From Simmondsia chinensis (taxonomy: Eukaryota; Streptophyta; Magnoliopsida; Caryophyllales; Simmondsiaceae), in contig JAGTTD010000008.1 of the NCBI GenBank assembly GCA_018398585.1, positions 1,066,501-1,130,500 of the forward strand: DNA of 64,000 nucleotides. Direction: 5' to 3'. The notes under the pieces were generated by a model. That model had not been told where the DNA came from. It searched no databases and saw only the letters and a list, made by a program, of their open reading frames with translations. Made by a program: the position numbers and the translations under genes. Of this stretch, positions 53,839 to 62,049 are shown in pieces (the first letter of the stretch is position 1; every line of letters starts with the position of its first letter).

Positions 53839-54801
53839 TCAAGTCTTGGTTGTGCATTTCCTAGCAATCATAATCCCACTAGGAGGCCCACTCATAACTA
53901 TAGTACAATGCCCATACAACCAATATGAATACCTGAATAGAGTCCCAAACCTTGATCTTGCATGAAAGAATCCATCCACTTCAAATACCACTCTATTGTT
54001 CTCTATCTCTCTAACCAACCTTTCCGTTACCCACATCGGTAACCGAACCTGGCTCGTTACCATCTCGACGTTTCTCAGCTCGCTCTGTGAGCTCATAGCT
54101 GAGAAGGGTTCGATATACTGGTTCGCGATAAGGTGTTTCTCGAAGTATAGCTGTAGGGTGACGTAGCTGAAGTCGATGTTGACCTTCTTGTTGGGGTTCG
54201 TGAAGTTGGCTAGGACAGTTAGATCGGAATTCAGGAGGTAACCCATGTCGAGGTATGCAGCGTTTAGTGTGACGCTTGAGACCTCGAAATGGGGGCTTCG
54301 GGGTCGGTAGATAAGGTATATGGCTAAGACTAGGAGGCCGCCTAGGATTATGACTAGCCAGAGGATGCAACAAAAGACTGCACCGAACCAAGTGATTGGC
54401 TTGGTTCGGTCCGGTGATGGGTAGATTAGGTTTGTACGGTGCAGCGGTGGGAACCCATGGTCGCTTGTCGACTGGTGGGGCGGTGCAGGTGGTTGTTGCG
54501 GTGGTTGTAATGGAGGCACTACCACCGGATGTGGGCGAGGCTGACGAGCAGGCGGGGGTGTTTGATCGCGTCTTGGCAATGGGGGTTGCACTGGTGGTGG
54601 TGGTTGTTGAGGGCGCTCAGAAGAATCTGCCGTTGGACCCACAGCCACCGCCGGTGGTGGTGGTGGTGGTGGGCGAGGGCGGTCAGGACGGGACCGACGC
54701 TGGATCCTGCTAGTAGGCTCAATGACAAAGTCGTCATCAGTGAACTGAGGGGGAGGTTGTCGGGGCCAAAAGTGAGGGTTCGTCTCACCTTGGCGAGACA
54801 T
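53839..54801 (-). CDS. LEA_2 / NDR1-HIN1-like (NHL) membrane protein, 320 residues
   Basis: A single-exon gene. I choose the ATG at 54801 (MSRQGETNPHFW) over the in-frame ATG at 54930, because the extra 43 residues are unlike the family and probably leader. Residues 1-125 are Pro-rich (PRPPPPPPPAVAV, QPPLPRRDQTPPP). A single membrane segment follows at about 138-165 (WFGAVFCCILWLVIILGG), then YRPRSP. The LEA_2 domain (about 172-300) has LNAAYLDMGYLLNSDLTVLA, NFTNPNKKVNIDFSY and RSRFGTLFRY. Such proteins sit in the plasma membrane with the LEA_2 domain outside and often link to defence or cell-wall contact. The role here is inferred from the family. The frame is intact. Confidence 0.9.
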   Translation of the reverse strand: MSRQGETNPHFWPRQPPPQFTDDDFVIEPTSRIQRRSRPDRPRPPPPPPPAVAVGPTADSSERPQQPPPPVQPPLPRRDQTPPPARQPRPHPVVVPPLQPPQQPPAPPHQSTSDHGFPPLHRTNLIYPSPDRTKPITWFGAVFCCILWLVIILGGLLVLAIYLIYRPRSPHFEVSSVTLNAAYLDMGYLLNSDLTVLANFTNPNKKVNIDFSYVTLQLYFEKHLIANQYIEPFSAMSSQSELRNVEMVTSQVRLPMWVTERLVREIENNRVVFEVDGFFHARSRFGTLFRYSYWLYGHCTIVMSGPPSGIMIARKCTTKT

Positions 54802-55007
54802 GAATGATAACGAATGGGTAAAGAAACAAAAAGACAGTGGATAATGGGAAAATTCGAGGGAGTGGGATACATTGAAGAAGGGACTTAGAATTTGTGGGGA
54901 AGATTGATTGAAAGGCAAAGTATCGTGCAATAGTTATATGAGGAGGCAAGTAATCTTCTTTTTTAGTACCCTTTTTTTTATTTAATTTTTATGTTGCTTT
55001 GTTTAAT

Positions 55008-55277
55008 TAGGGTTAATTTACCAGACATTAATACACCGGATCCCATTAGAACTCCGAAATTAAGCGTGCTTGGACTAGAGTAGTACCAGTAAGGGTGACC
55101 TCCTGAGAAGTCCTTGTGTTGTCAACCCTATAAGGTTGGGGGTCCTCGGAAACAGCCTCTCGGTAGGGTTATGCCCTGAAGGGGTAAGGCTGCGTACATC
55201 CACCCCTCTTAGATCCCGCTTAGGCGGGAGCCCTTGAGGCACTGGGTGTGTTGTTGTTGTTATTGTTGTTGTTGTAG
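55008..55277 (+). mobile_element. 5S-SINE, best-preserved full-length copy
   Basis: A perfect 15-bp duplication GTTGCTTTGTTTAAT lies at 54993-55007 and 55278-55292. The head reads TTTACCAGACATTAATACAC, CGGATCCCATTAGAACTCCG, AAATTAAGCGTGCTTGGAC, GTGACCTCCTGAGAAGTCC, CTTGTGTTGTCAACCC. The body is GGTCCTCGGAAACAGCCTCT, GGGGTAAGGCTGCGTACATC, CGGGAGCCCTTGAGGCACTG, ending in a GTT-rich tail. At 270 bp it is the reference copy here. Confidence 0.92.
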
Positions 55278-55360
55278 GTTGCTTTGTTTAATATGTATAT
55301 GTGTAATGATGTCAAGACTGAGAAATAACTAAATATAGATGGCGATGGAGTGGATAAAAC

Positions 55361-56207
55361 TAAGGGTGGCAAATGTGTCGTGTCATGTCGTGTTCGTGTT
55401 CGTGCTATGCGAGGGGTCTTAAGAATGGGATCAACCTGAACCCAACCCGTTTATTAAACAGATTAGAAACTCTTAACCCTTACCCAACCTAATTATTAAA
55501 CGGGTAACCCGTGGATTACCCATTTAATTATATCGATGACTTTTTTTCAAGTAAATGCTAGTTTTTTAATTTATAAACATGTTAATAATGTACCTTATGG
55601 CTAATAATACTAATAAATATTTGTTGTATTTATAACTGTTAAAATAAACTATCAAATTAATATTATTAAATATAGTTCAAATTGTCTTAACTTAATATAT
55701 ATAGGGGTGTATTTGAGCTGAGCTGAGCCCGAGCCTGCAGGCTCGACTCGTTTGCATTAAGCTCGGCTCGAGCTTGGCAAGCTTGAATTAAGCTTGCAAT
55801 ATTTCGGCTCATTTAAGCTCAACCTAGGCTCGTTTGGGCTCGTTTAAGCTCGGGCTCGGCTCATTATTTTGCTTCATGGGTCATATTTAATCAAAAATAT
55901 TATATTAAAAAAAGCTCGTTTGGGCTCGCCAGCTTACGAGCTGGAGCTCGAAGCGAGCTGAGTTTTTTGAGCTTTTTGACGAGCCGGCTCACAAGAACTC
56001 GCGAGCCGGCTCGGCTCTTTTACACCTATATATATATAATGACAATAATTTATTACTTAAATGCCTAACATAACTATAAAAACCAGTCAATCGTGTTGAA
56101 AATGGGTTACACAGGTCAAACCCAAATTCAAACCAATTACCCAAATCGCTATCTTCATGTCGTGTCCGTGTCATGTTATCGTGTCGTGTCAGATTTTGCT
56201 AGCCCTA
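55361..56207. mobile_element. hAT-like element with 8-bp duplication, hosting a second element
   Basis: Left end TAAGGGTGGCAAATGTGTCG, right end TGTCAGATTTTGCTAGCCCTA; arms carry GTGTCGTGTCATG. Flanks GATAAAAC and GGTAAAAC (55353-55360, 56208-56215) form an 8-bp duplication with one mismatch. A GGGGTGTA-type element (55702-56026) is nested inside. Confidence 0.7.
55702..56026. mobile_element. hAT-like element (TAGGGGTGTA type), nested
   Basis: TAGGGGTGTATTTGAGC and TCTTTTACACC are the inverted ends, and the interior is GGCTCG-rich. It sits in a TA microsatellite, so the target duplication cannot be read with certainty. Confidence 0.6.
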
Positions 56208-56255
56208 GGTAAAACAAGTTATTTACTGGTGTTTGATCTGTTGGGGTGGTACAGA

Positions 56256-56920
56256 TGCAAAGAGGTGTTCATGATTCGGTTAACCGTACTGGAAAGTATT
56301 TCGGCTTGGTTAACCGTAGCCAAAATGCTCAAAAATCTCTAATCACCGAAACGACAGGTTTACCGACTTTTGGTAATTCGGTTCAATTATGCCGGTTAAC
56401 TGGTAACCTAAAAAATAATATAATGCATCTTTTATGTTATATAATTTATCTCCATAAATATTTGTAAATATCTAAAAACATGAGAATATTAAATAAACTA
56501 TAAGTTTATAATCCAATTCTAAAAAAATAAACATATAATATCTCACTTTAATAAATATGTGGACAAACGGACAACATTGAATTGTAGTAAAGTAATGCTT
56601 AGTTAATATTTGGGATATAATAATGGGCACGAGTACTTGATATAGGAGATGGACTGGGAAAAAAGATAAAACTGATCATGCATTATGGAATATTCACATA
56701 TATGCTAGAAAAATATACTTAATTAATAATATAATATTATAAATATGTAAAAATATATACATGATATATACTATTTCGATAAATCAGTTAACTAGAATGG
56801 ACAAAATCACTAACCGTTACCGTCCCACAACACCTCAAATTTTTTCGGTTTGGTTAACTGACCCGGTATTTCGGGAATTCGGTTCGGTATTTCAGTTACG
56901 GACTTTTTGAACACCCCTAG
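56256..56920. mobile_element. Inverted-repeat element (AGGTGTTCA/TGAACACC)
   Basis: AGAGGTGTTCATGATTCGGT on the left and TTTTTGAACACCCCTAG on the right. GGTTAACCG/CGGTTTGGTTAAC motifs recur in both arms. The core is AT-rich and non-coding. Confidence 0.5.
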
Positions 56921-57614
56921 ATGCAAGTGAGGCAAGTAATGGTACAAATCGAGCATAGATGGATCGGTATAGGGTGGGAATGTAGGTGTTAATGTTATAC
57001 CTGCCCTGCCTGGCTCGTCCCATATCCATGTATCCTAAACCTACCCGATTTCTATTTTTCGAATTTGAAATAGACTAAATATGTATTCGATTTAATTATT
57101 CAATTTTGTGTTAAATATTATCACAAATTATAATTAGATTCTCAAAAATAATATTACATAATTAATATAGGCGTGTATGGATCATCATTTAAGTAACTAT
57201 ATTAATGTGGGTATTAAAAACCCACTGGACCTGCATATAATGAGTCAGTATGAGCATGTGTTTGTACTTGCCCGGGCTAGTATGAGTTTCCACTTCATAC
57301 CTACAGCTAGCAATGAGGCAGGTGGTAGGTATGGATTTGGGTAGTGGGTACAGATATGAATGAGACATCATAATGGTATTATAATTTTAGAATATGAAAA
57401 AATTTCCGATCAAAAAAAAAAAAAAAATTTGAGAAAAAAACTTATTTTAACAAATATAACTATTTTTAAATAAAATTTTTTCAAATGAATAAGATAATAA
57501 AAATATAATAACATTTGTAGACCTTTTTCTAGTTTTGTCTCTTTTATGTTTTTTAAATTTATCAATCGAACTGGAAGTTTATTTTTATCATAAATTATTT
57601 CATCTTTTATATAT
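56921..57614. other. Intergenic DNA, no gene seen
   Basis: A GTAGGTATGGATTTGGGTAG-like patch near 57325 and its inverse near 57030 hint at another foldback. An A-run of 17 lies at 57412-57428. No coding signal. Confidence 0.35.
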
Positions 57615-58093
57615 AAATTGTGCGGAAATAAACAATATACTTGGATCTCAATCGAATCAAATACCACGACTATAACGAGAAACAATCGGACTAAAAGAGA
57701 AACGAAATAATAGACACAATGATTTACCTGGAAACCCCTTTACAATCGAAAGGGGAGAAAACCACGGGCGAAGATCGGAGCTTTTATTATTGAACAAAAG
57801 AAGAAGAAGAATTACAATATTCTCTCACACTCAATTTATTGGTTGCGGCGCCGCAATAGGGAAACCTCTCTGCTGACTTGGATAAATAAATGACGTACCC
57901 TACGTCCATATTTATAGAAGCATGTAAACCCTGTTTCCCGATCGATCGGGGGGTACCGATCGATCGGCCCGCTCTCTGTAAGCGTCCCTATTTTACGTAA
58001 CATTCTAGATCGATCGAGCTCCACCTGATCGATCGGGCTCTCCATGGCCCTTCTCCTTAATGCGCCAAGTAATTTTGAGACATATACCTAACA
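57615..58093 (-). mobile_element. Solo or truncated copia LTR with GATCGATCG palindromes
   Basis: On the minus strand it starts TGTTAGGTATATGTCTC, like the 26740 LTR, and ends near CCGCACA. CCGATCGATCGG occurs at 57938 and 57956, with GATCGATCG variants at 58010 and 58028. TATTTATAGAAGC near 57910 may be the LTR TATA box in reverse. Confidence 0.55.
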
Positions 58094-58106
58094 TAAATAT
58101 ACAATA

Positions 58107-58205
58107 ATAACATACCAGCTCCCGCTTATGCAGGGTCTGGGAGTGGAATGTACACAACATTACCCCTTTAAAGTGCTACCCTGAAAGGAGGTTGTGTCCC
58201 ATGAC
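58107..58205 (-). mobile_element. 5S-SINE tail fragment
   Basis: Minus strand: GGTCATGGGACACAACCTCC, AGGGTAGCACTTTAAAGGGG, CCCTGCATAAGCGGGAGC. The 5S head is missing; a TA microsatellite follows. Confidence 0.6.
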
Positions 58206-58231
58206 CTATATATATATATATATATATATAT

Positions 58232-58562
58232 GGAACGACTAGAATGAGAATGAAAGTTCTGTGAGAATGTGAGAAAATTTAATCTATACCGTTGGATCTT
58301 AATAAGATTGGTTAATTGTTCTAAGAGGTTCATCGTGCCCGAAACCCTACCACCAATGAACGGTCACCACCGCCACCACCCACCACTACCGCCACCCACC
58401 ACCGCTACCACCTGCCTTCGCCATCGCAGCCGTTCTTCTCCGCCACCCCCGCCACCGCCACCGCCACCGCCACCGCCACGCATCTCTCTCTCCATTCCAT
58501 CTCAAATCCCATCGGTCACCACTGCCGCCTCCCACTACCACTACCACCGCCACCCCCGATGA
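58232..58562. mobile_element. CCACCG-rich MITE-like element between TA microsatellites
   Basis: GGAACGACTAGAATGAGAAT and GTGAGAATGTGAGAAAATTT resemble the left arm of the 43341/60345 elements. The interior is dominated by CCACCG/CCGCCA repeats. TA runs of 24-30 bp flank it (58208-58231, 58563-58592). The open frame across it is compositional. Confidence 0.5.
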
Positions 58563-58565
58563 CCC

Positions 58566-58597
<32 letters not shown>

Positions 58598-58664
58598 TTA
58601 AAATATTTTCTAATCTTCTAGATTTATAATATTATTGTCATAATTAAGCGCTTTTTTATGCAAA

Positions 58665-59310
58665 ACAACCCTGAAAATTTGGCATGTTTCATTTAATTAC
58701 CACAATTTTGTAATTTTTTAGAAAACCACTTCCAAAAGTCTAAATTGAATCAATCACCTTAAATCACGTTGTTGACGATCCATTATACATTACGTGACTT
58801 TCATGTGGATTTTACCTTATCCTTCTTTATTTTTTTAGTGCGCCTCAAACATTAATTGAAACTAGTCAAGCTAATAATGAATTTATATGCCCCCTCCCCC
58901 AACTAAGTCCACTCCCGAGGGGTTTAAAATTGGTGGGAGGAGGGGGATGAAAAATGTTTTGTCACCTTAGATGCCTTAAGTAATGCTTAATGAGCACTAT
59001 AAAATCGATATACAGCCACTAATAAGTATCGAACAATTAATTGTGTGAATTAAGATAGCTGATTGAAAAATTTTAGTCCTTTTTTTTTTTTTTTTTTTTT
59101 GAACACCACAAAGCCCGAAGGCCAAAATCAATTACCTTGAACACCCAATGATACAAAAACAAGCAGGGGAGGGGGGGAAAAATTAAAATAAAAAAAATAA
59201 AAAAATAAAAAATTTTAGTCTTTGGAGGTGATTTTTTGAAAAATTGAAAAGTTTTGATGGTTAAGTGAAAAATGACAACTATTTAAGGTGGTTTCTTGTA
59301 AAAAAAATCC
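58665..59310. mobile_element. Foldback element interrupted by a LINE end
   Basis: Left arm TTAGAAAACCACTTCC and AATTGAATCAATCACCTTA; right arm GATTTTTTGAAAAATTGAAA and AAGGTGGTTTCTTG. The right part is displaced by the LINE fragment at 59079-59205. Confidence 0.45.
59079..59205 (-). mobile_element. 5'-truncated L1-type LINE end
   Basis: Minus strand: ATTGGGTGTTCAAGGTAATT, TTGGCCTTCGGGCTTTGTGG, TGTTC and an A-tail of about 22 (plus-strand T-run 59079-59100). AAAAATTTTAGTC flanks it on both sides (from 59066 and from 59208). Confidence 0.65.
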
Positions 59311-59324
59311 CATAATTAATTAAG

Positions 59325-59600
59325 ATAATTTTTTTGATAATTAGCGACAAAGTCGCAGTACAATAGGCATTTTGTACAAACGAGATATGATTCAACCTAT
59401 AGCAAAACTGAGAACAAAACAAAGAAAAAAATACCGCAGACGAGGAAACAAGATTACACTACAAAACACACGCAAAACGACCAACATAGACTAAAAGACT
59501 ATGACCATTTCCTGACAGTATGAACCTGAAGAAATAGAAAGATATAATATACCAGAACAGGGACTAAGGTTAACACGAAAAAAATCGACTAATATCCTAA
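59325..59600 (-). mobile_element. LINE end (stem-loop type), minus strand
   Basis: A T-run, then ATAATTAGCGACAAAGTCGC: the inverse of the stem-loop ending seen five times on the plus strand. The body is A-rich on this strand for about 240 bp. Far boundary approximate. Confidence 0.55.
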
Positions 59601-60344
59601 TCCGTCTTGGCAAAAGAACCACATTTTAAAAATAAAATTAAGCACTACACCCTTTAATGTCAACTTAACAAATTATGGGAAAATGTTGAATTTTCAAAGA
59701 GTGAGAAAATAAAATGTTTGATTTCTATTATGAAAAAGATTTTCTATTTAATTGGAAGTCCTTAGAAAATAACATCTCTATAGTAGTACTCTGTAGGATA
59801 AAAGTGTGTATACCTTACCCTCTGTTAATGACTCTACATGTGAGTCTTGTAGAATCCCACATTGGAGTTATGAGAGAAAAAAAGATCACATTATAAACCT
59901 AATGAGTTACTCCACCTAATGTCAATTGATTTTAGGATGGAACCCTACCTGGACTTATTAATCACCTCACCCTCGTTACCTTTTACCCCTTTGTTAAATA
60001 GTGGGTTAGTGGAAGCCTTTTCAAGACGCTGAGGAGTTGTTGTTGTTCAAACTTGAATGATGACTGTAATAATAGTGATGATACAAGTAAAAAAATAATA
60101 AGAGCAAAATGGAATCCCATATTGGTAGGTTAGAAGAGAAAATGTCATTATATATATATATATATACCTAAGAAGCTATTCCACCCACTGCTAATTGATT
60201 TTGGGACTGAACCTTCTTTAGTATAAAACGAACAGCTAAGATTTTTTGAACATTACAAAAATAATTTATAACTAAGATTTGTTGAGTATTGAAAAAAAAA
60301 AAAATCCTCCCCTACCCCTTCTTTATTTCTGTATATATATATAA
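59601..60344. other. Intergenic DNA with repeat scraps
   Basis: Direct-repeat-like blocks AATCCCACATTGGAGTTATG (59852) and AATCCCATATTGGTAGGTTA (60112) each precede an ACTCCACCTAATG/ATTCCACCCACTG motif and GATTTTGGGA/GATTTTAGGA, so they are two diverged copies of one element. 60215-60344 repeats the half-MITE of 43190-43340. Confidence 0.4.
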
Positions 60345-61109
60345 GGCACGATTCTTATGAGAGGGTGAAAGTGTAAGAGGATTAAATGTTGACCGCCCGT
60401 CACAATGAACGGTCATGATTAAAAGATCTTAATGTGACCCCCTTAAAAAAATAAAAAAATATCAGTAATACCCTTCTCTCTCTCTCTCTCCTCCTTATCT
60501 CTCCAAGCTTCCTCCACCTTCCTCCTCTCTCTCTCTCCTCCCCCGCAGCTGCCACCCGCCGCCGACCCCCCACCACCGGCCATCGACTGCAGCCTCCGAC
60601 TGCCCCTAGACCCCAAGTATTGCATTCTTTCCCATCTTTCTCCTCCCTTCCAACACCCCTCAGCTGGTAGCAACAGGGACAGGGAGAGGGAAGGGAGGTG
60701 GGGGAGAGACGAGGGAGGTGGAGAAGGGTGTTGTATTTGGGGGTTGGGGGCGATCGGAGGCTGCAGCCGGCAACAGGGGAGGAGTTGGGGGGGGAGGTAG
60801 AGGAGGATCGGAGGGAGGTTGGAAAGGAGGAGAGAGGGGGGACGAGGTTGTATTTGGGGGCTAGGGGTGGTCGGAGGTGGCAACCGGTGACCGGTGGTGG
60901 GGGGTCAGCGGCAGGTGGTGACTGCAGAGGGAGGGGGTAGAGAGAGGGAGAGAGAAGGGAGGTGAGGGAGGGTTGGAGGGAGAAGGAGAAGGAGAAGAGA
61001 GAGGGGAAAGGGTATTATGGATAAGATCGTTCAATTTTAGCCGTCCATTGTAACGGACAGTCAAGATTTAATCCTCTCACACTCTCACCCTCTCATAAGA
61101 ATTGTGCCC
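60345..61109. mobile_element. MITE-like element with pyrimidine/purine-rich core, copy B
   Basis: GGCACGATTCTTATGAGAGG and CTCTCATAAGAATTGTGCCC are the inverted ends. CGCCCGTCACAATG pairs with the right-arm block. The core is C/T-rich then G/A-rich, as in copy A. A GTGGCATTCTTATGAGAG half-MITE follows at 61116-61260. Confidence 0.7.
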
Positions 61110-61429
61110 TATATAAGTGGCATTCTTATGAGAGTGTGAGAGGGGCGAAATCCTAGGCCTCCATTATAACGGACAGCTAAAATTTTTTGAACATTAAAAA
61201 AATAATTTTTAACTTAAAAATTATTTCCTATAAATTAAAACTTCCACCGTCTACTTTCTGTATATTAAATGAGGTCTTATAAAGCTGCTCCACCTATTAT
61301 TGATTGTTGAAAGTTCAAACTTGAATGACGACGATAATAGCGGTGAAGTGTATATAGATGAGGCTAGCGATTCATAATTGACCAATTCAAAATCTTAACC
61401 AAAGCAGGGTTAGGTGTGATCATCGATCC

Positions 61430-62049
61430 TTAATCTCTCTCTTCTCAACGGTTTGATCTTCTTCACTGACTCGTTCTTCTCTCTCATTTTTGGCGGTCAT
61501 AATTCTCCGTCTCTCAGTCCAATCACGTCCTTTTCTCTCTCTCTCGTAGATTCTCTTTGAACTTTGAATCATTGATTCATTTATTGTATTTTATATATAT
61601 TATTAATCTAATTTCAATCTTAGACCTTGCGTCTTTGATTAATGTTTGGGTCTTTCAATGATTTCGTCTGTGCTAGTAGGGTGAAGTTGAGTTAATTTGA
61701 ATTTTTCAGCTTTAGGTTTAGGATCTAGGGTTTGTGTTTGATTTTTCCAGTTTCTTTGTGAAAAGAGGGGAAATTGAGAGTGAAATTGTGGGTCTAGGGT
61801 TATAGTTTGAGAGAAGAACACATTGTGAATAGAAATTTGGGTATTTTCTAGGGATTTTCCTTGATGGGTTTTGCTAAATTAGGGTTAATTTTGTTGGGTT
61901 AGTGTGTTGATTCTGTGATTTGTTGGGTCTAGGGTTTTAGTTAAACACATTGTGCGTGGAAATTTGCTTCTTTTTATGGAATTTCCTGGGGCTTTTCATT
62001 CATGGGTTTTGCTAAATTAGTGTTGATTTAGTGGGTGAGAGTGTTAGTG
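61430..62049 (+). promoter_or_regulatory. Promoter and 5' leader of the MKP1-type gene
   Basis: A CT-rich core near 61433-61560 (TCTCTCTCTTCTCAACGG, CTTTTCTCTCTCTCTCGTAG) suggests the transcription start. GGATCTAGGGTTTG and TCTAGGGTTTTAG are inverse telo-box-like. There are no long upstream open frames. A leader intron is possible but cannot be fixed. Confidence 0.4.

Noticed and set aside
54396..54807. Plus-strand open frames in the NHL gene
   Set aside because: Shadows of the proline-rich coding region on the minus strand.
55008..55277. Cassandra-type LTR element carrying 5S
   Set aside because: No TG/CA LTR ends, no paired LTR, no primer-binding site; the target duplication is 15 bp and the tail is GTT-rich.
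58269..58562. 97-codon Pro/His-rich open frame
   Set aside because: Translation of a CCACCG repeat inside a MITE-like element between TA microsatellites.
60443..61064. Pro-rich frames on both strands
   Set aside because: The product of the pyrimidine/purine-rich core of a MITE-like element; the same kind of frame appears in copy A at 43377.
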